From positions 1 to 64,000 of IMG/VR virus record IMGVR_UViG_3300025655_000032: a stretch of 64,000 nt of DNA; one strand, written 5' to 3'. Below, in pieces: positions 57,985 through 64,000 of this stretch. The first letter of the stretch is position 1; every line of letters begins with the position of its first letter. This DNA is from a virus. The notes beneath the pieces were generated by a model. The model ran no database searches. It had not been told where the DNA came from and was given only the letters and a program-made list of their open reading frames with translations. The position numbers and the translations under genes were made by a program.

Positions 57985-58120
57985 TTGCTGTCCGCAATGC
58001 GCTTGCAGACAGATAGACCGACTCGGCAGGCGTTGCCTCGTCGGATAATGTGGCCAGCCCATAGGGCTAGCCGTATAGGCCCCGGGAGGGGCCGTTAAGG
58101 CTCAACAGGATGGGGATAGC
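57985..58120 (-). other. Hairpin-rich leader without gene
   Basis: Consecutive inverted repeats: GTC-GCAA/TTGC-GAC near 57988-58008, CCGAC/GTCGG with inner GGCA/TGCC near 58018-58044, GGCCAGCCC/GGGCTAGCC near 58052-58072, and GGCCCC-UCCC-GGGGCC at 58078-58093. They lie between the 33-residue gene and the polymerase-like gene and may end or process the upstream transcript. Confidence 0.5.
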
Positions 58121-58136
58121 ACCTCCTCTATGAGGT
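58121..58136 (-). promoter_or_regulatory. Orphan Shine-Dalgarno hairpin
   Basis: Minus strand ACCUC-AUAGAG-GAGGU, a full 5-bp family member. The only start after it is a GTG opening a six-codon frame, so it precedes a leader peptide or a lost gene. Confidence 0.6.
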
Positions 58137-58155
58137 AGAAGACTGGCCTACAGAC

Positions 58156-58257
58156 TTACTGCAAGAACGCAGCAAGGAAGACCAGCTCGAGGATTAGCAG
58201 GGCCAGGGACAACCCGCCCAGGAGTAACTGCCAGACAGACTCAGGCCGTTGCGGCAT
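58156..58257 (-). CDS. Membrane micropeptide, 33 aa
   Basis: Starts MPQRPESVWQ, then one transmembrane helix (LLGGLSLALLILELVFLAAF) and stop. AAGGAGAG is in a Shine-Dalgarno hairpin directly upstream, strong support for translation of so short a frame. An early membrane peptide; function unknown. Confidence 0.65.
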   Translation of the reverse strand: MPQRPESVWQLLLGGLSLALLILELVFLAAFLQ

Positions 58258-58261
58258 ATGC

Positions 58262-58277
58262 CTCTCCTTTATGAGAG
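58262..58277 (-). promoter_or_regulatory. Shine-Dalgarno hairpin of the 33-aa gene
   Basis: Minus strand CUCUC-AUAAAG-GAGAG, 5-bp stem, loop AUAAAG. Confidence 0.75.
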
Positions 58278-58308
58278 TACCGACGTCCCTGTCAGCGGTG
58301 GTTTCGGA

Positions 58309-58764
58309 TCAGGCTGTGGCGTACGCTACTACTTTACGCATCCAGCCTGCTATAGGCGCTTCGTGGTAGACCCACTCCACGTTTAGCGGAGCGGGCGCCT
58401 CCACCCGACCTTTACGGAACAAGGCCAGGGCAAAGGCACGCACCCAGTGTGCGCTCTGAGTCAACAGCTCAGAGGCCAACAGGCGCGCTGACTCCACGCC
58501 ATTAACCGCCAGCTTCTCGTAGCCGATCAGCCAGCGGATGCCACGCAGCGTGAGACTGAAGCCTAACGCTGCGAGTACGGCTATGGTGAGCCCACTGACC
58601 GCACCAGTAGCGGCATAGGTGCTCACCATATAGGAGGACATCACGATGTCTACCAGAGTCTGGTAGCCCATCGCCCTCCTCAGCCATTTTGTATCCGGCA
58701 CTAACAGCAGCACCGCTGCTATTATTGCCAGGATTAGAAGAAACATAGTGAGCCATTCAGGCAT
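58309..58764 (-). CDS. Early membrane protein, 151 aa
   Basis: Start at 58764 follows AGAGGAG. Two to three transmembrane helices: FLLILAIIAAVLLLV at the N-terminus, a central span (TGAVSGLTIAVLAALGF) and a possible third. The C-terminus is soluble. It is next to another membrane protein; early membrane genes often block superinfection or alter the envelope, but no family is recognised. Confidence 0.6.
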   Translation of the reverse strand: MPEWLTMFLLILAIIAAVLLLVPDTKWLRRAMGYQTLVDIVMSSYMVSTYAATGAVSGLTIAVLAALGFSLTLRGIRWLIGYEKLAVNGVESARLLASELLTQSAHWVRAFALALFRKGRVEAPAPLNVEWVYHEAPIAGWMRKVVAYATA

Positions 58765-58771
58765 CGCTATT

Positions 58772-58787
58772 ACTCCTCTGTTAGAGT
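58772..58787 (-). promoter_or_regulatory. Variant Shine-Dalgarno hairpin of the 151-aa gene
   Basis: Minus strand ACUC-UAACAGAG-GAGU, with ACUC/GAGU stem and a longer loop. Confidence 0.5.
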
Positions 58788-58835
58788 TAACACCATCCTT
58801 GGTGACTTTCAATCCTTATTTCGGATGGCTGCTTA

Positions 58836-59369
58836 CTAGGCGTTAGCAGCCTGGAGGCTGTCCAGCGCCTCCATAAGCTTGCCGTTCAAACGGGTCGATA
58901 CTTCTTCCTGCACTCGATCCCACTGTAAGGGCAGCAGCAATACGGAGGTTACGGTGTAGCCTGTAAGGAATGACACCAGGTGGATACCCAGCATTGCTAC
59001 ACCAAAGATCAGCGATCCGAAGAAGCCGCCTCCCGCAGCTAACATCAGGATAAACTGGAACAGGGACGAGAGGCCGCACAGCCACCACATCACCGCATTG
59101 GGTCTAATACCCAGCGGGCGGTCGTCGTTCCAGCCGCTAAAAATAACGCTAAACGCGGATACCAGATAAACCCACGCCAGGAAGAAGAACGCCTTACAGG
59201 CCTCATAGGCCACCTGCAGGGACGCAGGGACCATCCCCCAAAACCCGCTTAAGAAGGTCCAGCCACGGTTGACCAACGTCTTCACCTTGCTCCACAAGGA
59301 GCTGAGGGACAACTTAACAGTATTGACGATGGAGGAGTTGGAGGAATTGGAAGCGGTAGTCTTTTTCAT
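58836..59369 (-). CDS. Early membrane protein, 177 aa
   Basis: TAGGAG lies before the ATG. A Ser/Asn-rich N-terminus, then amphipathic and hydrophobic segments (KAFFFLAWVYLVSAFSVIF, FILMLAAGGGFFGSLIFGVAML, VSFLTGYTVTSVLLL) give three likely membrane spans, with a charged C-terminal helix. No family recognised. Its start lacks the hairpin family but follows a repeated control module. Confidence 0.6.
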   Translation of the reverse strand: MKKTTASNSSNSSIVNTVKLSLSSLWSKVKTLVNRGWTFLSGFWGMVPASLQVAYEACKAFFFLAWVYLVSAFSVIFSGWNDDRPLGIRPNAVMWWLCGLSSLFQFILMLAAGGGFFGSLIFGVAMLGIHLVSFLTGYTVTSVLLLPLQWDRVQEEVSTRLNGKLMEALDSLQAANA

Positions 59370-59392
59370 GATAGTCTCCTAAAGGAAAGTAA

Positions 59393-59446
59393 ATGTACCG
59401 AACTGGTACATAAGTAAACCACCCTCCGCCACGCGTAAGCGTGGCG
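59393..59446 (-). promoter_or_regulatory. Control module copy 1 (GTACC-N5-GGTAC plus UUAC-loop hairpin)
   Basis: ATGTACC-N5-GGTACAT (59393-59411) and an 8-bp hairpin CGCCACGC/GCGTGGCG with a 4-base loop (59427-59446), separated by a GTGG(T)-rich link. The same arrangement recurs at 59831-59883 before the next early gene. Confidence 0.5.
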
Positions 59447-59459
59447 AAGGGCGCGGCTG

Positions 59460-59801
59460 CTACAGGGCGTTCAACACGTCCTGCGGCACAGGACGCCACC
59501 CGCGCTTGGGGCTCATGACGTAGAAACGACCGTCATCCACATGCGTTCTCCTTCCGTTCTCCCACTGCCAACGCCCATACTGGGCACACTGATGGAACTT
59601 GCGGGCCAACTCGGCACAGATCGACTGCTGCTTCTTCTTTCCGAGCGCCTGCGCCATGAACTTGGTCTTCTCGTCCATAGTACGGACCGTGTTGATAGCG
59701 GCCTTGCCGCTCAGGCGTTCGTTCTCCGCCTTCAGGGCGTCCAGCTCCGCGGATTGTTGATCGATAACGGCTTGCAGGGATTTCAGGGTGGTGCGCGACA
59801 T
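59460..59801 (-). CDS. First early gene, coiled-coil protein, 113 aa
   Basis: A coiled coil at residues 5-35 (LKSLQAVIDQQSAELDALKAENERL in description) is followed by a basic, aromatic C-terminus (FHQCAQYGRWQWENGRRTH). It is the most upstream leftward gene, with a Shine-Dalgarno hairpin and the control module. A host-takeover or DNA-binding role is plausible but unproven. Confidence 0.65.
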   Translation of the reverse strand: MSRTTLKSLQAVIDQQSAELDALKAENERLSGKAAINTVRTMDEKTKFMAQALGKKKQQSICAELARKFHQCAQYGRWQWENGRRTHVDDGRFYVMSPKRGWRPVPQDVLNAL

Positions 59802-59807
59802 GGGGAA

Positions 59808-59823
59808 TACTCCTATATGAGTA
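59808..59823 (-). promoter_or_regulatory. Shine-Dalgarno hairpin of the 113-aa gene
   Basis: Minus strand UACUC-AUAUAG-GAGUA, 5-bp stem, loop AUAUAG. Confidence 0.75.
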
Positions 59824-59830
59824 AGGGAAA

Positions 59831-59883
59831 GTACCTAGTCGGTACAGTAAAAACCCACCCCTCGCGCCACGTAAGTGGCGCGA
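59831..59883 (-). promoter_or_regulatory. Control module copy 2
   Basis: GTACC-N5-GGTAC (59831-59845) and a 9-bp hairpin TCGCGCCAC/GTGGCGCGA with a 4-base loop (59862-59883), joined by a C/A-rich link. Same order, spacing and loop as copy 1; stem sequences differ. Confidence 0.5.
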
Positions 59884-60361
59884 AAACAACACATACAGGC
59901 AGGTATACTCGAGGGCAGAGGTAAGAAGAAAACAAAAGGAGAACAAAGCGTACGCAAATACGTACGGTTGTTCGGTGGCGCAAATGTTAGTGGATATCAC
60001 CCGTCGCCCGAAGCCCGTCGCCCTACGCGCGAGGCACGATGCACCGAGCGCATAGCGCGAGGTGCGAGGTGCCGAGTGCTTAGGGCGACGTGCTACGGGC
60101 GACGGGCATCGCGCTTCGCGCGATGCTCACGAGGAGCGGAGCGCCCGTCGTGCGGAGCGCCTAGCGCGACGCACGATGGGACTCCGCTCCTCGTTTGCCG
60201 AAACCGAAACCGAAGTGGGGGTGGCCTGGAGGGTACGGGGTGGGGAGGGGGGGATGACTCGATCGAATCCGGGGATGCCCCCTACCCCCTTAAAGAAACA
60301 GTTTCCCAAAAAAAAATTATAAAAAATTTTCCTACTTTATCCGAATCATATTCGTTACTCG
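59884..60361. other. Divergent non-coding control region with GC palindromes
   Basis: No gene is supported. About 60000-60190 is packed with short CGCCCG/CGGGCG, GCGCGA and CGTCGC repeats that form nested inverted repeats (GCCCGTCGCCC near 60014 against GGGCGACGGGC near 60107). About 60300-60345 is A/T-rich and could hold leftward promoter elements. The region separates leftward early from rightward packaging genes. Confidence 0.45.
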
Positions 60362-60370
60362 TGATATAAT
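60362..60370 (+). promoter_or_regulatory. Extended -10 promoter for the packaging operon
   Basis: TGATATAAT, perfect -10 with TGn extension, about 160 bases before the GTG at 60528. No good -35. Most rightward promoter signal before TerS and TerL. Confidence 0.45.
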
Positions 60371-60416
60371 ATTCTCTTGGATATTATTGACACGGAAGTC
60401 TCATACATGAGCCCTT

Positions 60417-60522
60417 CGCCCGAAGTCCGAAGCCCAAAGACCGTCGTACTCAGCACTTCGGACTACGCACTTCGGACTACGCACTTCGGGGTACGCATTC
60501 AGCACTCCGCACTTCGGGCGCT
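60417..60522. repeat. Short GAAGTCCGAAG/CACTTCGG repeat cluster
   Basis: CGCACTTCGG or close variants occur at least five times, with GCCCGAAGTCCGAAG in opposite orientation at the left side. It forms many alternative hairpins and no open frame. Related CGGACGTCGG blocks stand near 54752-54818. Confidence 0.55.
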
Positions 60523-60527
60523 GCCAC

Positions 60528-61127
60528 GTGCCTAGAGTCACGAAGCTGCAGCAGTTGCAGCGCCAAGCGCTTCGGGCTAAGGGCTACAAGACCTGCTCCG
60601 CCTGCGGGCAGACCCATCCCCACGACCAGTTCACGAAGGACGCCCACGCTTGGGACGGTCTGTTGAGGTTGTGTCGCGGGTGTTTGAAAGAGAAGAACGA
60701 ACGTTCACGCACGCCTAAGGCCTTTTATTCGGCCAGCACCCACAGCCGGGTGAATTACCTGTTGAGCAAGGCCCGCGAGCGGGCTAAGAGCAAAGGTATA
60801 GTTTTCGATTTGAGCTTTGAATGGGCCCTCCAACAGCTGGACAGCCAGGACTACTGCTGCGCGCGCTCCCACATGCCTTTTGTGTTCACCAACTCGCGTA
60901 TTCTGGGGGGTGCTACCTCACCCTGGGCGCTGTCTTTTGATCGGATCGATTCTGCGAAGGGGTATACGGAGGACAACGTACAGCTTGTTTGCCTGATGTA
61001 CAACTTCGCTAAGAACGCGTTTGATGACGCTGACGTCCTACTGTTTGCCAGCGCCCTCGCCGCCGCCCACATGGAGCCTATCCTAGAGCTGCATGCTGAG
61101 CTGCAAGCACCAACGAGTAGCCCGTGA
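60528..61127 (+). CDS. HNH-like endonuclease-family protein, 199 aa
   Basis: An N-terminal zinc-knuckle-like part (CSACGQTHPHDQF...CRGC) is followed by a helical linker, then LSFDRIDSAKGYTEDNVQLVC and YNFAKN, the DRID...NVQ strand-helix pattern of HNH/homing-type nucleases. It lacks a clear C-terminal CxxC pair. HNH genes are often next to terminases, as packaging cofactors or homing enzymes. GTG start; the ribosome site is weak. Confidence 0.65.
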   Translation: MPRVTKLQQLQRQALRAKGYKTCSACGQTHPHDQFTKDAHAWDGLLRLCRGCLKEKNERSRTPKAFYSASTHSRVNYLLSKARERAKSKGIVFDLSFEWALQQLDSQDYCCARSHMPFVFTNSRILGGATSPWALSFDRIDSAKGYTEDNVQLVCLMYNFAKNAFDDADVLLFASALAAAHMEPILELHAELQAPTSSP

Positions 61128-61678
61128 ATATCGTCGATAACATTGAGGTGGACTTTCGTGACATCGTCGTCCACGACGGTCTGACGGACAAGCAGAACGC
61201 CTATGTGTACTGGCGTGAGTTAGGGTTTACCCCTAGACAGGCGGCGAAGCGTGCGGGCTACGGTTGTGTGAAGACGGGAGCCCGTGACAACGAGAACAAC
61301 CCGCAGATACGTGAACTGCTGGACAAGTACGTTAAGGATAATCGTCCCCGCCTGGACGTGGACCGTAACCAGGTGGTTGAGGGCATCATGGAGGCGTTGG
61401 CTGTCGCGCGTGAGCAGAGCGACCCTAAGGTGATGATTCAGGCCTGGACGGAGATCGCGCGGATCACCGGTGTGCAGGCACCGGTGGTGACTAAGGTGGA
61501 GCACGAGCACGGCGGCACTATCTCTGTGAACCACATGAAGGAGGTCAGTGACCAGCGGCTGCTGCAGATGTTGGGGAAGAAGCGGGAGCTGGACTATATC
61601 GAGGATGCTGAGTACGAGGTGGTTGAGCATGCAGAAGATGCTGAGAGCGAAGTCGGGCAATTGGAACGGGACGATTGA
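61124..61678 (+). CDS. terS: Terminase small subunit, 184 aa
   Basis: Selects phage DNA for packaging. Starts at a GTG overlapping the HNH stop (GTGA). The N-terminal HTH LTDKQNAYVYWRELGFTPRQAAKRAGYG is the classic TerS DNA-binding domain, followed by a helical oligomer region with RIT and an acidic C-terminal tail likely to contact TerL. It sits two genes before TerL. Confidence 0.8.
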   Translation: MNIVDNIEVDFRDIVVHDGLTDKQNAYVYWRELGFTPRQAAKRAGYGCVKTGARDNENNPQIRELLDKYVKDNRPRLDVDRNQVVEGIMEALAVAREQSDPKVMIQAWTEIARITGVQAPVVTKVEHEHGGTISVNHMKEVSDQRLLQMLGKKRELDYIEDAEYEVVEHAEDAESEVGQLERDD

Positions 61679-61976
61679 GCTTGCGTGTATTGTCAGTGGG
61701 AAGGGCACCTATGCCGTGGCGCAGCCCCTCGCTTTTACAAACCAGGATGAAGGGGAGGAGGTCAGGCCGTTCTTCGCTCTTGACCATGACGAGGCGCAAG
61801 TACTGATGGACGACCTGTGGCGGTGCGGTATACGCCCGACTGAGGGGGCGGGTAGCGCCGGCGCGCTGGCCGCCACACAGGCGCACCTTAAGGACCTGCA
61901 GCAGCTGATGGTGTGGGCCTACGACCCTAAGAACGGTCCGTGGGTCATGCAGCAGGGGGAGAGCGAGGATGGCTGA
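61629..61976 (+). CDS. Conserved phage protein between TerS and TerL, 115 aa
   Basis: Overlaps the TerS end by 50 bases; AGGTGG is the likely ribosome site. FFALDHDEAQVLMDDLWRCGIRPTEGAGSAGAL is a pattern I know from small proteins in terminase clusters. Function unknown. Confidence 0.65.
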   Translation: MQKMLRAKSGNWNGTIELACIVSGKGTYAVAQPLAFTNQDEGEEVRPFFALDHDEAQVLMDDLWRCGIRPTEGAGSAGALAATQAHLKDLQQLMVWAYDPKNGPWVMQQGESEDG

Positions 61977-64000
61977 GGATACACCCGAGCAGCCACCCGA
62001 GCAGCCACCGCCACCCGAGGAGAAGGACAGCGCCCTTAGTCCTCAGTACACCGACAGCGGGCGGCGTATATACGACCGTTGGCCGCTGGGGCAGTACGTG
62101 TGCAACATGTGCGAGCGTGAGCTCGGCGTCAGCGACTTCAGGAGTAACAAGACGACGTGCATACTGTGTCAGGCGCAGGAGTCGTCTGACAAGCTGGCGC
62201 GCGCGGTGGCGAAGCGTAAGGCCACACGGCGCTACGCGAACAAGGTGGAGCGCGGTAAGGACCTTAACCGCCGGTCTAAGGCGGCGGCCAAGAAGAAGCG
62301 TGCGGAGGTGGCTAAGGAGCGTGCGGCGAAGGTGCGTGAGGCCGAGGCCACCGTCGCCAAGCAGGTCAAGATTATAGAGCAGATCCACGACGTTAAGCTG
62401 CGGGAGGAGGCGAACGCCAAGCAGAAAGAGCGGCTCGCCGAGGCCGAGGCGCGTAAGGAGCTGGCCAGCCGTGAGCTGGCCCGGCGTCGTCTGCTGCACT
62501 ACGTTGAGCGGAACGTGCCGGGGTACGAGGCTGGGTGGGTGCACGAGGACATCTGTCGGCGCCTGGAGCGCTTTATGCACGACGTCGAGGATCGTAAGAG
62601 TCCGCGCCTTATGATATGGGTGCCGCCGAGGCACGGTAAACAGCTGCCCCATAGCACGCCAGTGCTGACACCCTCTGGGTGGCGCACTCACGGCGAGCTA
62701 GAGGTGGGTGATGAGGTGTTTGGGCCAGATGGCAGTATCCGGACTGTGGTCTCCGTATCGGCTCCTTCGGTGGCCGAGTACGAGCTTGAGTTTACCAACG
62801 GGACGCGGATCAAGGCCCACGCTAATCACGAGTGGACTGTGTACCAACGCGGGAACGGCCGGGTTCGTGGTTGGAAGACCGTCGAGACGCGTTACCTTGC
62901 AGGGCGTAGAGTTTGGAGCGGTGGTCGGGCTGTTTTCCAACTCCCCCCTGTCGACGCGCTGCAATTTCCTTCTCGCGTATATGAAATGCCTCCCTACGTC
63001 CTCGGCGCATGGCTTGGTGACGGGTCCTCAATAGCCCCACTGATAACACATGGTGCGGTAGATACGGCCGTCATTAGCGCGGTTTGCCAGTACGGCTATA
63101 CGATGACGAGCCAAAACGTCCACGCAACCACCGGCGTGCGGGGATCGCGGTTCGGTAAGGTTGTGGGCAATCCGTCTCGTATGGCCACCGAGCTTCGGTC
63201 GCTGGGGGTGTGGGGGGACAAGCACATACCCGACGCCTACAAGAGGGGAGATATAACACAGCGGTTGCAGCTACTCGCCGGTTTGATCGATACCGACGGG
63301 CACGTAGAACCGGCCACCGGTCGCGTTCGTGTAATAACGGGGTCTCGGCGCCTGGCTGAGGACATTCATGAGGTGGCCACTACACTGGGTTTTGCGCCGT
63401 ATATAACATCCCAGCCCCCAAAACTTAGTTCTAGCGGTATCCAGGGTACACAGACCGTATACACCATAGGTTTTCAGCCGACCCAATACATCCCTACTCG
63501 AATGCCTCAGAAGCAGGTACTGCGTTTTGCCCCTCGACGCCGCGTTGGTATTCGTGCGGTTCGTCGTTGTGAGCCGGAGGTCGGTCGGTGTATACAGATT
63601 GACGCTGCCGACGGGCTCTACCTTGTCGGCAAGACCTTGATCCCCACCCACAACAGCGAGATCGCCAGTACGCAGTTCCCAAGCTGGGTGCTGGGGCATC
63701 ACCCTGACTGGGAGTTTATAGCGACCAGCTACGCTCTCGACCTGCCATTAGGCTTCAGTCGTAAGATCCGCGCCCGTGTACAGTCGCCTGAGTACAGTGT
63801 GCTGTTCCCTAAGACCGAGCTGTCCAAGGACTCGCAGAGCGCAGAGAGCTGGCGCACTACGGCAGGCGGAGGGTTCCGCGCGGCAGGTGTGGGTGGTGGT
63901 ATCACCGGTATGGGCGCACACATACTGGTCATTGATGACCCGGTCAAGGACCAGGAGGAGGCCGACTCTGAGACCGTGCGTGAGAAGGTGTGGTCGTGGT
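61969..64000 (+). CDS. terL: Terminase large subunit with intein (partial, runs off the window)
   Basis: Packaging motor and nuclease. ATG overlaps the previous gene by eight bases. Residues 1-220 are an unusual extension: Pro/Glu-rich start, a Cys4 knuckle (YVCNMC...CILC, about 45-65) and a long basic coiled coil. The Walker A region MIWVPPRHGK ends at residue 224, where an intein of 338 residues intervenes; the extein resumes with SEIASTQFPSWVLG. Walker B-like HILVIDDPVKD follows. The nuclease domain is beyond the window end. Confidence 0.9.
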   Translation, partial: MAEDTPEQPPEQPPPPEEKDSALSPQYTDSGRRIYDRWPLGQYVCNMCERELGVSDFRSNKTTCILCQAQESSDKLARAVAKRKATRRYANKVERGKDLNRRSKAAAKKKRAEVAKERAAKVREAEATVAKQVKIIEQIHDVKLREEANAKQKERLAEAEARKELASRELARRRLLHYVERNVPGYEAGWVHEDICRRLERFMHDVEDRKSPRLMIWVPPRHGKQLPHSTPVLTPSGWRTHGELEVGDEVFGPDGSIRTVVSVSAPSVAEYELEFTNGTRIKAHANHEWTVYQRGNGRVRGWKTVETRYLAGRRVWSGGRAVFQLPPVDALQFPSRVYEMPPYVLGAWLGDGSSIAPLITHGAVDTAVISAVCQYGYTMTSQNVHATTGVRGSRFGKVVGNPSRMATELRSLGVWGDKHIPDAYKRGDITQRLQLLAGLIDTDGHVEPATGRVRVITGSRRLAEDIHEVATTLGFAPYITSQPPKLSSSGIQGTQTVYTIGFQPTQYIPTRMPQKQVLRFAPRRRVGIRAVRRCEPEVGRCIQIDAADGLYLVGKTLIPTHNSEIASTQFPSWVLGHHPDWEFIATSYALDLPLGFSRKIRARVQSPEYSVLFPKTELSKDSQSAESWRTTAGGGFRAAGVGGGITGMGAHILVIDDPVKDQEEADSETVREKVWSW
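62641..63654 (+). other. Intein with LAGLIDADG endonuclease in TerL P-loop
   Basis: In frame, 338 residues. N-terminal block: QLPHSTPVLTPSGW and GDEVFGPDG, with Gln rather than Cys or Ser as first residue. Block B-like IKAHANHEW. Endonuclease motifs LGAWLGDGS and LAGLIDTDG. C-terminal block GLYLVGKTLIPTHN followed by Ser +1. It sits between Lys224 and the Ser of the Walker A motif, so the motor works only after splicing. Gln1 implies an atypical first step. Confidence 0.85.

Noticed and set aside
32447-59823. Early hairpins as ordinary CsrA sites
   Set aside because: GGA is not in the loop; in copies such as GUAC-AUAAAG-GUAC it is absent altogether. Kept only as a possible altered-specificity target.
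59533-60000. 155-codon minus-strand frame with hydrophobic start
   Set aside because: Its second half lies over the coiled-coil gene at 59460-59801, and the control module and hairpin fall inside it. No start signal.

Overview
The window is almost all of one tailed-phage genome, probably temperate and podovirus-like, infecting a gammaproteobacterium-like host. The signs are a P22-type portal, an N4-gp56-like (DUF4043) capsid protein, a large internal polyvalent protein, a tyrosine integrase beside a bacterial tRNA-His 3' end, and a dense early replication and nucleotide block. The right edge stops inside the large terminase, and the left edge starts in small genes that lie between terminase and portal. 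The sequence therefore looks like a circular or circularly permuted genome cut near the terminase.

Layout. Plus strand 1-27924: small virion genes, a repetitive adhesin-like protein, portal, scaffold, capsid, connector and tail proteins, an alpha-helical virion protein, a 2211-residue polyvalent protein, an M15 peptidase and a small lipoprotein. 27925-28480: the convergent zone, with a tRNA-His 3' fragment (probable attP), a tRNA-Leu and a palindromic promoter. Minus strand 28480-29952: integrase, a DUF4224 protein and a CsrA homologue in one operon. Minus strand 30040-54618: class II ribonucleotide reductase, ThyX, two HhH-GPD glycosylase-like proteins, an rIIA/rIIB-like pair, a VRR-NUC-like nuclease, a small HTH repressor-like protein, family A DNA polymerase, a SNF2-type helicase, dUTPase, a Cas4/RecB-like nuclease, many tiny genes, a DnaQ-like exonuclease and a primase-helicase. 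54640-55200: AT-rich, repeat-bearing, origin-like DNA. Minus strand 55212-59801: the first early genes, including a 790-residue protein with the DFDGD motif of two-barrel RNA polymerases. 59802-60527: non-coding divergent control region. Plus strand 60528-64000: HNH-like protein, TerS, a small conserved protein, and TerL interrupted by an intein.

The most striking content is regulatory RNA structure. The leader before the capsid gene has a strong -10 box, four consecutive hairpins each showing AUGGAN in a six-base loop closed by C-G, and a terminator-like hairpin. That is the build of a CsrB/RsmZ-type decoy RNA for CsrA. The Shine-Dalgarno sequences of the capsid gene and of the M15 peptidase gene sit in the same kind of hairpin, and the phage carries its own divergent CsrA. 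Separately, 16 leftward positions, 15 of them directly before genes, carry a hairpin holding the Shine-Dalgarno, with loop A(U/C)ANAG and stems that change by compensatory substitution. Together these suggest a phage-wide translational control system: one hairpin class on late capsid and lysis genes and a second class on early genes. This is inferred from sequence only.
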